Source of the DNA: an uncultured Clostridium sp.
Lineage (GTDB): Bacteria > Bacillota > Clostridia > TANB77 > CAG-508
Direction: 5' to 3'
NCBI GenBank assembly: GCA_947571515.1
Contig: CANOYI010000005.1
Location: 1 to 34,033 of the forward strand
Length of the DNA stretch: 34,033 nucleotides
A program made the position numbers and the translations under genes. Positions 23,571 to 30,298 of this stretch are shown in pieces. The notes below the pieces were generated by a model. That model saw only the letters and a list, made by a program, of their open reading frames with translations, was not told the origin of the DNA and did not search any database. Numbering within the stretch: the stretch's first letter is position 1; every line of letters begins with the position of its first letter.

Positions 23571-23604
23571 AAACTGGGGACTATTTTTTACAAAAGTGGG
23601 GATT
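23571..23604 (+). repeat. left-end AAANTGGGGA motifs (candidate integrase arm sites)
   Basis: AAACTGGGGAC (23571-23581) and AAAGTGGGGATT (23593-23604) are direct copies 22 bases apart near the left end of the element. The same motif occurs at 28946, 29963 and 30018, always in this direction. The rest of the 23412-23617 gap is AT-rich, with no gene seen. Confidence 0.55.
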
Positions 23605-23617
23605 TTTTATCTTTAAT

Positions 23618-23646
23618 TTGACTTTTTATAAAAATAATGCTAAAAT
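23618..23646 (+). promoter_or_regulatory. promoter of the AbiE operon
   Basis: TTGACT (23618-23623), a 17-base spacer and TAAAAT (23641-23646) with an upstream TGC (extended -10) lie 62 bases before the antitoxin start. Confidence 0.65.
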
Positions 23647-23708
23647 ATTACTATAATGTGAATATTGTTTTATAAACATCATATAATAGTAATAAAGAGG
23701 TGATAAAA

Positions 23709-24356
23709 ATGAACTGCTATAATATGGTTTTAGAATATATCAATACTCAAAATAAAGGAACTCCAATATTTATCGAAGAAATAAAAAATTATATAATACA
23801 ATTTTATGATAAAAATGATAAAGAAAAGGTATATAATAATGTAAAGGCAATCTTAAATAGAATGAACAAAGAAGGTATTATAGAAACTGCATATAAAGGT
23901 ATTTATTATATCCCAACAGAAAATATTTTTGGAAAAATGCTATTAAGTAATAGGCAAATTATGTTATATAAATATATAATAGATAAAGCTGGAAATATAA
24001 AAGGATATATTACAGGAGCAAAATTATTTAATGATGCACATTTAACGACACAAGTTCCAAATATTATTGATATAGCAACAAATGAATGTAAGAACTTTAA
24101 TAAGTATGAAAATAAAAATTTGAAAGTTATTATAAGAAAACCAAAAATAGAAGTAAATAATGAAAATTATAAATACTTACAATTATTCGATTTGATTGAA
24201 AATAAAGACAACATTAACATTGAAGTAGACAATCCTGATGAAATAATATATAAGTTTATTACCCAAAATGAATTAGATTTTGAAAAAATAATTAAATATG
24301 CTATGGAAACTAAAAGTAGAACTGTTATAAACAAAATACTTATCCTGGCAAGATAG
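23709..24356 (+). CDS. AbiEi-family antitoxin (type IV toxin-antitoxin)
   Basis: This 215-residue protein has a winged-helix N-terminal domain (about 1-75: YINTQNKGTPIFIEEIKNYI, then ILNRMNKEGIIETAYKGIYY) and a C-terminal part with GYITGAKLFNDAHLTTQVP, the pattern of AbiEi/DUF6088-type antitoxins. Such antitoxins repress their own operon through the winged helix and oppose the nucleotidyltransferase toxin without binding it. Pairing with the AbiEii-like gene nine bases downstream supports the call. The start is the ATG with AAAGAGGTG upstream; the GTG at 23700 overlaps that site and is less likely. Confidence 0.85.
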   Translation: MNCYNMVLEYINTQNKGTPIFIEEIKNYIIQFYDKNDKEKVYNNVKAILNRMNKEGIIETAYKGIYYIPTENIFGKMLLSNRQIMLYKYIIDKAGNIKGYITGAKLFNDAHLTTQVPNIIDIATNECKNFNKYENKNLKVIIRKPKIEVNNENYKYLQLFDLIENKDNINIEVDNPDEIIYKFITQNELDFEKIIKYAMETKSRTVINKILILAR

Positions 24357-24365
24357 GAGATATAA

Positions 24366-25313
24366 ATGAAGTTACATTTAAACAAAGAATTATTTAAAGA
24401 ATTTATAGATAACTTAAAAACAAGAACAGGCATAGATTCTGACATTATAGAAAAAGATTATTATGTGTCTAATATATTAAGAAATCTATCAGAAAAGCAA
24501 GATGAATTACAAGCATATTTTAAGGGTGGAACAGCAATTTATAAAATATTAGATACTATGAATCGTTTTTCAGAAGATATAGATTTAACTGTAAAAGTTA
24601 TTCCAGAACAATCAAATACAAAGAATAAAAATAGATTAAAACAATCAGCTTTAGGCTATAAAATAGAAGGTTTGGAGCTATTAAAAGATGATTGTACCCT
24701 CAATAAAGAAAGTGTTACTGGAATATATAAATATGATTCTATTTATAATTTGAATGAAAAAGAGTTACATAGAGCTGGAATAATACAAGTTGAATCAACT
24801 TCTTTTACTGTTAGCGAACCTTATCAAAAGTATACTATTGAACCACTTGTATATAAATTAGCAAATGAGAATGAAAAAAAAATACTAGAAGATCAATTTG
24901 ATGTATCCAAATTTGATATAAATATTATTAAAGTAGAAAGAATGTTTATAGATAAAATTTTCGCAGCAGAATTTTATTATATAAGGAATATGTACACAGA
25001 TGCTTCAAAGCATTTATATGATATTTCTGTATTATTTGAGAATGAAAAGATTAAAAATCTTTTAAATAATACTAAAGAATTAAACAAACTAATTCAATAT
25101 AAACAAGAGGAAGAAAATGTTAGAATTGGTGGAATAAGTGCTGATACAAAGATAAAAGATTTTAATTATTTTAAACTAGATTTTAGCAAAGAATTGATAC
25201 AAGAATTTAATAATATGCAATATAAATATGTGTTAGATGATAAATACAAAATAACTATAGATGAAGTAAAAAAGAGATTATCAGAAATTTATGGTTATCT
25301 AAAAAACATTTAA
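24366..25313 (+). CDS. AbiEii/AbiGii-family nucleotidyltransferase toxin
   Basis: This 315-residue toxin of a type IV system belongs to the DNA polymerase beta-like fold. Motifs: EKDYYVSNILRNL (about 29-41), YFKGGTAIYKIL (about 51-62), and RFSEDIDLTV (about 67-76) with the paired metal-binding Asp. A later VERMFIDKIFAAEFYY and ASKHLYDIS (about 195-225) are the family's Lys/Asp motif region. Characterised relatives add nucleotides to tRNA or other targets and cause abortive infection during phage attack. All key motifs are intact, so it should be active. AGGAGA precedes the ATG, nine bases after the antitoxin gene. Confidence 0.92.
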   Translation: MKLHLNKELFKEFIDNLKTRTGIDSDIIEKDYYVSNILRNLSEKQDELQAYFKGGTAIYKILDTMNRFSEDIDLTVKVIPEQSNTKNKNRLKQSALGYKIEGLELLKDDCTLNKESVTGIYKYDSIYNLNEKELHRAGIIQVESTSFTVSEPYQKYTIEPLVYKLANENEKKILEDQFDVSKFDINIIKVERMFIDKIFAAEFYYIRNMYTDASKHLYDISVLFENEKIKNLLNNTKELNKLIQYKQEEENVRIGGISADTKIKDFNYFKLDFSKELIQEFNNMQYKYVLDDKYKITIDEVKKRLSEIYGYLKNI

Positions 25314-25450
25314 TAATTATACTTAAAATTTTTCATATATCAAGACAATAAATAGAAAAAAATTTTTCAAATAAACTAAGAGTTTTATATAACATTTAGT
25401 TTATTTTTTTACACAATTTTTATATAAAATGTGAAAAATTTTTCTCTCCC

Positions 25451-25548
25451 AGTGGGCAAAAAGGTATTAGGAGATTTTATCCTAAACAGCGAAAATGGTG
25501 TCAAGACACCAAGCTGGCGAATATTAGGTACAAAAAAATACTAGCTAA
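25451..25548 (+). ncRNA. candidate structured RNA after the AbiE operon
   Basis: In an otherwise gene-free 25314-25676 gap, about 100 bases are less AT-rich and fold well. CCCAGTGGG is followed by TTAGGA/TCCTAA (25467-25472 with 25480-25485). A nested stem then places GGTGTC/GACACC (25497-25510) inside CAGC/GCTG (25487-25490 with 25513-25516). Last comes TAGGTA/TACTA around seven A residues. I do not recognise a known riboswitch or ribozyme. It might be the remnant end of an insertion sequence, an antitoxin-like RNA or a terminator region. Confidence 0.35.
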
Positions 25549-25676
25549 CAATGTATATAATCATAGACATAAAATAAAAAATTTAAACTATGAATTATTC
25601 GAGCAAAATGAATTATGAGAACTATTGTAATACATAGTTCTCATAGGATTTATTTAAACTATAAAATTGTAATTTT

Positions 25677-26306
25677 TTATTTAAATATCCAATATGAATG
25701 CAATCCATAATTAAATACTTTTGCATTTTTTGGAACTTGTTTAATGGTATTATAAACATTTACTAAATCCCCCATAGAAAAGAATATCATAATCCAAGTC
25801 AAAAATACATATACAAGACTTATTGTCAACTCTATTTTATCTGCTATAAATATCCATATAATAAATGGAACTATTCCTAATATTATCATAGGAGCTAATG
25901 AAATAACTATAAATCTTGTTTTTGATATTTTTTCATTACAATATAGAAAATATGCACCATTTGAAGTATAGTTCCATATTGTTTTTTTACTTTTTATAGG
26001 GTATAAACAACCGTGTATATATTCGTGAATAAATTTTAAAATATAATTCATTAAAATAGCAGCAGCAATAATACAACCAGTCTTTAGATTTAAACTTATA
26101 TGTCCTTTTATATTCTGTATTCTTATTATTGTAATAATTATTACAGGAATAATTATAGGTAGCATTAGTGTAAATCCCAAATTAAATATATCATTTATTT
26201 CTTTGCCTTCTTTAAACTCTATTGCTTTTTGTGGTATTTTATCATTGCCAATGAGTTGTTTTTCATTTTCAAATTTACCTCTATAAGTTATATTAAGCAT
26301 TTCCAT
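25677..26306 (-). CDS. DUF3267-type membrane protein with HExxH zincin motif
   Basis: This 209-residue membrane protein has four hydrophobic segments (about 45-65, 75-95, 133-155, 160-182) and HEYIHGCLYP (about 93-102) between the second and third, giving the HExxH zinc-binding motif. It matches the DUF3267 putative zincin peptidase pattern, in which a domain of four membrane helices carries the metal site. Substrate unknown. It is the last gene of the minus-strand cargo operon. Only AT-rich sequence and the candidate RNA lie beyond its stop. Confidence 0.8.
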   Translation of the reverse strand: MEMLNITYRGKFENEKQLIGNDKIPQKAIEFKEGKEINDIFNLGFTLMLPIIIPVIIITIIRIQNIKGHISLNLKTGCIIAAAILMNYILKFIHEYIHGCLYPIKSKKTIWNYTSNGAYFLYCNEKISKTRFIVISLAPMIILGIVPFIIWIFIADKIELTISLVYVFLTWIMIFFSMGDLVNVYNTIKQVPKNAKVFNYGLHSYWIFK

Positions 26307-26341
26307 ACCTCTTTTACCAATTGTAATTTATTTAACTAAAT

Positions 26342-26758
26342 TTATATTTTTTCTACATCTTTAAAAATCAAACTTTGCATACTATCTTCATATTTTAAAT
26401 AATTTACCTTCAATAATCTTTCTTTTATTATTGGTATAAGTTCTGTTTTATATTTTATTATATTTTCCAAAGATTTTATACATTGTCTTGAAGTAATTGG
26501 TTTTTCATCTTCAATATGCTCTAAAAATTTATCTATTATTGAATTTATTTTGTTATCAATATCCCATTTTGCATTACTTGAAATTAAAACAATACCTCTT
26601 GTTCTTATATATGAGTTTTTATTATCTAACATTTCTACAAAAGTTTCAAAAAACTTATATACTTCATTACTTGTATAAGATATTTCTTCAAGTTCTTTTA
26701 AGCAACTATATGCTATTTTATTGTCTGAATTATATAAATTTTGTATTAAATCTTCCAT
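26342..26758 (-). CDS. HEAT-repeat-like protein
   Basis: This 138-residue all-helical protein has paired helices about every 35 residues: SDNKIAYSCLKELEEI, KNSYIRTRGIVLISSNA, DEKPITSRQCIKSLENI and KYEDSMQSLIF. This matches HEAT-like repeats that provide a binding surface for another protein. No enzyme motif is present. The start is the ATG at 26758; an in-frame TTG at 26776 is less likely. The ribosome binding site (AAAGTGAG) is modest. It lies 26 bases after the DUF3781 gene in the cargo operon. Partner unknown. Confidence 0.7.
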   Translation of the reverse strand: MEDLIQNLYNSDNKIAYSCLKELEEISYTSNEVYKFFETFVEMLDNKNSYIRTRGIVLISSNAKWDIDNKINSIIDKFLEHIEDEKPITSRQCIKSLENIIKYKTELIPIIKERLLKVNYLKYEDSMQSLIFKDVEKI

Positions 26759-26784
26759 AATACATCTCACTTTCAACTTGTAAT

Positions 26785-27030
26785 CTATCTTTTAATATGC
26801 GCTGTAATAATTGTATAACTATATGAGTTAATAGTTATTACTATATTATCAATTTCACAATACCAATTCTTACCTTGCTTATAGATATTACAATTCTTAT
26901 CTAAAACTTTATTTTTACAATATTCAACTACATCATTAGTATCTAATTTAAGATTTTTCTTAATTCTGTCAATCCCCATTTCAGTAGTATGAACTTTATC
27001 TATATTTGATAATAATATTTCTTTATTCAT
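26785..27030 (-). CDS. DUF3781 family protein
   Basis: This 81-residue protein has the DUF3781 pattern: VHTTEMGIDRIKKNL near the N-terminus, DVVEYCKNKV, then KQGKNWYCEIDNIVITINSY and SYTIITAH at the end. It is small and cytoplasmic with a predicted alpha/beta fold; the function of the family is unknown. It is encoded between the GNAT and HEAT-like genes in the cargo operon. Similar small proteins often travel with GNAT and MmcQ genes in Clostridia. Confidence 0.88.
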   Translation of the reverse strand: MNKEILLSNIDKVHTTEMGIDRIKKNLKLDTNDVVEYCKNKVLDKNCNIYKQGKNWYCEIDNIVITINSYSYTIITAHIKR

Positions 27031-27056
27031 TTATAAACACTCCATATATTGTAATT

Positions 27057-27503
27057 TTATCTTTCTAATCTCATATATAAAATTGGATAAGGATTTCCTT
27101 GTTCATCTAATTCTGTTCTTTTATAGGTTTTAAATCCTATATATTCGTAGAATCCTTTTGCATTAGGATTTTGCTCATTTACTGCTAGTTCATTAACATT
27201 ATATTTTTCTATACCATATTTTAACAACTGTTTTCCTATTCCTTTTCCTCTTTCACTATTTTTAATAAATAACATTTCTAGTTTTGTATCTTCTATTCCC
27301 ATAAAGGCAATAGGTTTATGGCTTTCATTTTCTATAATCACTAAATGTGATACTCCCAAAATAGCTTGTGGTACATATCTTTTTATATTTTCTATTTCTC
27401 CACTTGATAAAAATAGATGTGTTGCTTTCACTGAATCTTCCCATACTTCTAATAATTGATTGATTAGTATTTCTGTTCTTTCTTTTACTTCAATTATTCT
27501 CAT
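27057..27503 (-). CDS. GNAT N-acetyltransferase (YjaB-like)
   Basis: This 148-residue acetyl-CoA-dependent transferase has the YjaB-type N-terminus (LLEVWEDSVKATHLFLSSGE). The acetyl-CoA loop is in LEMLFIKNSERGKGIGKQLL (about 79-98), and NEQNPNAKGFYEYIGFKTY follows (about 111-129), the classical GNAT motif B region. The substrate is not deducible. The start was set at the ATG with GGGGTGG six bases upstream; an in-frame ATG 15 bases earlier has no ribosome binding site. It is part of the cargo operon. Confidence 0.9.
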   Translation of the reverse strand: MRIIEVKERTEILINQLLEVWEDSVKATHLFLSSGEIENIKRYVPQAILGVSHLVIIENESHKPIAFMGIEDTKLEMLFIKNSERGKGIGKQLLKYGIEKYNVNELAVNEQNPNAKGFYEYIGFKTYKRTELDEQGNPYPILYMRLER

Positions 27504-27536
27504 ATCTGTCCACCCCATATATTGTAATTGGTATTA

Positions 27537-28207
27537 CTATTTTCTTTTAGATAAATTGTAACTATTATCTATAAATTTATATATTTCGTTTATATTAACA
27601 GAACCATCAAGTTTTATAGTTATCCAATGTTTTTTATTCATGTGATACCCTGCAAAATATTTCTCATTATCTACTATCTTTTCTATTTTTTCTTGTTCTA
27701 ATAATAAATCAATAATTTCAATACTTCCTTCTTCTTCGATTCCTATTTTTGACTTTTCAACTATCAGTAACGCTCCATACCATTTATTATTATCCTTGTT
27801 TCTCCATATAGCATTATTAGGAAATTTCTCCCACAAATATTCTAACTCATCATTATATTTTTCGCTTATATATTTAATAATTAGGTTAGCATATTCGCCT
27901 TTAAATATATTTTTAGAACAACAAGTATCTTTAATTTTTCAATAATGTTGTTATATTCTTCTCTCATTTTTCCTATAAAATCTCCTATTGCACTTGTAAC
28001 ATAATAAAGCATAAATTTCTCACCTGTAGAAATTTCTATAACATCAGAACTTACAATATTATTCATATCTATTTTTATAACTAAAGAAAATTGATTGTTC
28101 ATTATTTTAGTTTCATATTTATAAAAATCACTTTCTTTAACAAATCCTAATTGCAATAATTTTTGAAAATCTATTTTGAAATCTTTGAATATTATTTTAT
28201 CTTCCAC
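27537..28207 (-). pseudogene. MmcQ/YjbR family gene broken by one frameshift
   Basis: Two frames together make one long-form MmcQ/YjbR protein. The first (28207 to 27881, GTG start, MEDKIIFKDFKIDFQKLLQ) ends GKMREEYNNIIEKLK before drifting out of frame. The second holds SKNIFKGEYANLIIKYIS, LEYLWEKFPNNAIWRNKDNN and the signature YHMNKKHWITIKLDGSVN. Adding one A to the AAA run at 27930-27932 (minus strand) restores a single protein of about 222 residues. YjbR proteins have a double-wing fold related to DNA-binding proteins; their role is unclear. It is the first gene of the cargo operon, with promoter and inverted repeat just upstream. It may be a true null or a base-calling error. Confidence 0.82.
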
Positions 28208-28221
28208 TATATCATCTCCTC

Positions 28222-28239
28222 GATAACTTACTAGTTATC
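28222..28239. promoter_or_regulatory. operator-like inverted repeat at cargo operon start
   Basis: GATAACT-TACT-AGTTATC is a perfect 7-bp inverted repeat between the minus-strand promoter (28247-28275) and the ribosome binding site of the cargo operon, where transcription should begin. A repressor-binding site is likely. Confidence 0.5.
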
Positions 28240-28246
28240 TATGAGC

Positions 28247-28275
28247 ATTATACCACTTTTAAAAAACTTTGTCCT
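28247..28275 (-). promoter_or_regulatory. promoter of the cargo operon
   Basis: On the minus strand, AGGACA (28275-28270), a 17-base spacer and a perfect TATAAT (28252-28247) lie 40 bases before the GTG start. Confidence 0.65.
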
Positions 28276-28305
28276 GTTTTTTAGATAAAAAAGTAAATAT
28301 GGGTC

Positions 28306-28334
28306 TTGACTTTTACATAAATCCGTGCTATAAA
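28306..28334 (+). promoter_or_regulatory. promoter of the leader/xis transcript
   Basis: TTGACT (28306-28311), a 17-base spacer and TATAAA (28329-28334) with an upstream TGC lie divergent from the cargo operon. They would start a leader of about 200 bases before the 24-codon gene. Confidence 0.7.
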
Positions 28335-28495
28335 AATAACAAGTGATATAAATACATACCTACTTATTGCTGAAACTCGCTAATTTATTAGTATAATTTT
28401 TTATTTAAAGAAGTGGATTGACTTTAAGAGCTATGTAAAGATTAATAGTTATTGGTATTTGAAAAATATGTAAACACCAATTTAGAAAATGAAAG

Positions 28496-28528
28496 AACCT
28501 CTGTATTACAATTACTTGAAAGGAGGTT
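28496..28528 (+). promoter_or_regulatory. hairpin sequestering the leader-peptide ribosome binding site
   Basis: AACCTC (28496-28501) is complementary to GAGGTT (28523-28528), which contains most of the AAAGGAGG Shine-Dalgarno sequence of the 24-codon gene. Folding would hide the site from ribosomes. Confidence 0.4.
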
Positions 28529-28534
28529 TGAAGT

Positions 28535-28609
28535 ATGCAAAAGCATAACTTTTTACGCATATTAAAAAATAAAATGAGGAAAAATTCTCATATAGGTTGT
28601 TATGTTTAA
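28535..28609 (+). CDS. 24-residue leader peptide upstream of xis
   Basis: A short frame (MQKHNFLRILKNKMRKNSHI...) has an excellent AAAGGAGG six bases before the ATG, far better than that of the excisionase gene. The peptide is basic and has no domain. With a Rho-independent terminator 67 bases after its stop and the xis start 10 bases after that terminator, it fits a leader peptide in an attenuation circuit, as known upstream of resistance and element genes in Gram-positive bacteria. It may instead be a small functional peptide. Confidence 0.5.
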   Translation: MQKHNFLRILKNKMRKNSHIGCYV

Positions 28610-28676
28610 AGTGTGTTAGCAAAAAGTTGCAAAAAAACTAATGTAACACTTGAAAAATAAAGAGTTTAAGAAAGGT

Positions 28677-28704
28677 AAACAAGCAAAATACGGCTTGTTT
28701 TTTT
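28677..28704 (+). terminator. attenuator just before xis
   Basis: AAACAAGC (28677-28684) pairs with GCTTGTTT (28693-28700) and continues TTTT. It ends 10 bases before the xis ATG, so xis is expressed only by read-through. Confidence 0.75.
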
Positions 28705-28714
28705 GGTGTAAAAA

Positions 28715-28924
28715 ATGGAAATAAAAACAGATACTGAAAAACTAGGGATTTCTGTTGATGAAGCTAGAAAAATATTAGGAATAGGAAGAAATTTAATGCT
28801 TGAACTTGTAAAATTAGAAGGCTTTCCAGCAGTAAGATTTAAAAGAAAAATAATTATAAATAAAGAACTTATGATAAAATGGTTTGCTGAAAATTTTGGC
28901 AAATATGATGGATATAAATATTAA
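28715..28924 (+). CDS. xis: excisionase (HTH_17/MerR-like DNA-binding protein)
   Basis: This 69-residue DNA-binding protein has the helix-turn-helix and wing pattern of excisionases: LGISVDEARKILGIGRNLML (about 9-28), then GFPAVRFKRKIIINKELMIKWF. Excisionases bind near the element end and bend DNA so that the integrase excises instead of integrating. It lies just upstream of int and behind an attenuator, with only a weak GGTG ribosome binding site, so expression should be low unless the attenuator opens. Length and position fit Tn916-type Xis proteins. Confidence 0.85.
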   Translation: MEIKTDTEKLGISVDEARKILGIGRNLMLELVKLEGFPAVRFKRKIIINKELMIKWFAENFGKYDGYKY

Positions 28925-28945
28925 ATTTCATAAAATGGGCTGACA

Positions 28946-28955
28946 AAGTGGGGAA
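28946..28955 (+). repeat. internal AAANTGGGGA motif between xis and int
   Basis: AAAGTGGGGA, the same direction as the copies at both element ends. Confidence 0.45.
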
Positions 28956-28963
28956 TACACGTT

Positions 28964-29007
28964 AGAATAGATCTAGATTATATATATTTAGGTCTATTCT
29001 TTTTTTA
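28964..29007 (+). terminator. terminator between xis and int
   Basis: AGAATAGATCT (28964-28974) pairs with AGGTCTATTCT (28990-29000) with one G-U pair, followed by seven T residues. It would uncouple int from xis expression. Confidence 0.8.
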
Positions 29008-29028
29008 TGAAATGGAAAGGATTTATAT

Positions 29029-29948
29029 ATGATTAAAATACAAGAAATAACATCTATAAAAAAGGAAACAAAAAATGACTTAAATAAACACTATTGTATT
29101 AGTGTTCAAAACAAAAGAAATGGTTTTGAAGCAAGAATCACATTAGAAATTATAGGAGGTGGTAAGAATCCAAGACTTTCTGCTTTTAGTAGTCATTCAA
29201 AATTAGATGCAATTACTAAAATATTAGGAAAAATAACAGAAAAACTTATTGAATATAAAAATTCTAATTTTCTAACTAAAGAAGTTTCACTAAAAATTTA
29301 TGATAGCTTAATGTTCTCTATTCAAGAATTACAGCTAACATCAAATATGGATATTATGAAATCAATTAATAATATATTTCAAATATTGACTACTAACAAT
29401 AATTATATTGTGAAATCACAAAATAAAAAGAAGAAACAAAAGAATTATCAATTAATAATGCTTATAAAGATTTTCCAATCTACAATGAAGAATATAAGAT
29501 AATAGGACATAATCGTGGAGATGGAAGATTAAAAACCCCTGAAAGCTACAGAACAATTCCTTTAAATGATAGATTAAAACGAAGATTATTAGAACATAAG
29601 GAAAAACAACAAAAGTTATTCAAAACATATAAGATAAATTGGAATGAAAAAGAGTATATTTTTCTAAATCAATATAGAAAACCTTTCATTCCTGAAAATT
29701 TATCTGGAAATATGAAAAAATTTATTGAAAAATATAATCTTGAACACATGACACCTTATGGATTAAGACATTCTTTTGCGTCATTTTGCTCGGAAAAAGG
29801 TATGGATCAGCTTGTTCTTATGAAACTTATGGGTCATTCTGATTTTAATACTACGCAAAAATACTATATTTCAATTTCTAATAAGAGAAAAAAATTAGCA
29901 ATGGAAAAAGCATACAAGAGTATATTAGAAAAGGAAAATGCTATGTAA
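29029..29948 (+). pseudogene. int: tyrosine integrase, frameshifted and internally deleted
   Basis: The first frame (29029-29502, MIKIQEITSIKKETKNDLNK) gives an arm-binding-like N-terminal region. The catalytic part continues in another frame up to 29948: NNAYKDFPIYNEEYKIIGHN, SYRTIPLND, then the box TPYGLRHSFASF with the second Arg and LMGHSDFNTTQKYY with the His and nucleophilic Tyr. One extra A in the run at about 29425-29429 would rejoin them. Even then the first catalytic Arg box (TGLRxxE-like) is missing and the rejoined protein is only about 305 residues against roughly 370-400 for the family, so part of the catalytic domain is deleted. It should be inactive. Its place beside the tRNA is typical. 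Confidence 0.82.
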
Positions 29949-29961
29949 AATGTTAAATTTA

Positions 29962-30029
29962 AAACTGGGGAATAAAAAATCCCTAAAAATAAGCAAAAAA
30001 AGAGATTTTTGATACTTAAAATGGGGACT
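29962..30029 (+). repeat. right-end AAANTGGGGA motifs (candidate integrase arm sites)
   Basis: AAACTGGGGAA (29962-29972) and AAAATGGGGACT (30018-30029) mirror the pair at the left end in sequence and direction. The second lies in the loop of the tRNA terminator hairpin. Confidence 0.55.
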
Positions 30030-30049
30030 TCCACTTTGTATCAAAAATC
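29994..30049 (-). terminator. terminator of tRNA-Lys supplied by the element
   Basis: On the minus strand, GATTTTTGATAC (30049-30038) pairs exactly with GTATCAAAAATC (30015-30004) around a 22-base loop and is followed by TCTTTTTTTGC. It lies nine bases beyond the tRNA 3' end and replaces the displaced terminator at 23331-23360. Confidence 0.75.
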
Positions 30050-30057
30050 GTTGTAAC

Positions 30058-30133
30058 TGGTGCGTCATCTCGGGCTTGAACCGAGGACCTTCAGATTAAG
30101 AGTCTGCTGCTCTACCAACTGAGCTAATGACGC
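30058..30133 (-). tRNA. tRNA-Lys(CTT)
   Basis: The complete 76-base cloverleaf includes an encoded CCA. Acceptor GCGTCAT pairs with ATGACGC; the D-arm contains AGCTCAGTTGGTAGAGC; the anticodon loop is CTCTTAA (anticodon CTT, Lys); the T-arm is CTCGG-TTCAAGC-CCGAG. It is the integration site: the 3' half from the anticodon onward is probably supplied by the element and differs in the T-arm from the displaced copy at 23,366. Confidence 0.95.
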
Positions 30134-30261
30134 ATTTATTTTATCTAAAACTTTTTTAATTATAGTACCTTTTCACACTCTTGTCAAGAGCCTTTTTCGC
30201 TCAATTTTATTTTCAAAATATAGACAATGATAAAAAAATAACCAATCGCACCAAAACCGCT

Positions 30262-30293
30262 CTCACCCCCCTTTTTGAAAAAAGGGGGGTGAG
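30262..30293. terminator. GC-rich terminator hairpin after the VanW gene
   Basis: CTCACCCCCCTTTTT (30262-30276) pairs exactly with its complement (30279-30293) around a 2-base core. It lies five bases after the VanW stop codon. The six-G/six-C run stands out in this AT-rich sequence. Confidence 0.7.
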
Positions 30294-30298
30294 TTCTA

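Larger units (their letters stand above)
23399..30103. mobile_element. integrative element in tRNA-Lys(CTT) with AbiE system
   Basis: The element is bounded by a direct 13-base identity (TCAGATTAAGAGT at 23399-23411 and 30091-30103) in the tRNA anticodon arm. The integrase lies next to the intact tRNA, with an excisionase beside it, as usual for tRNA-targeted elements. Cargo: the AbiEi/AbiEii pair on the left (plus strand), five genes in a minus-strand operon in the centre, and a leader/xis/int module on the right. There are no conjugation, replication or virion genes, so it would depend on another element for transfer. Integrase decay suggests it is now fixed. Confidence 0.85.

Noticed and set aside
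24167..24445. 92-residue minus-strand frame across the AbiEi/AbiEii junction
   Set aside because: Shadow of two well-supported plus-strand genes; it has no start signals.
23399..30103. Prophage or conjugative transposon
   Set aside because: No structural, packaging, relaxase, replication or type IV secretion genes in 6.7 kb; only int/xis and cargo are seen.
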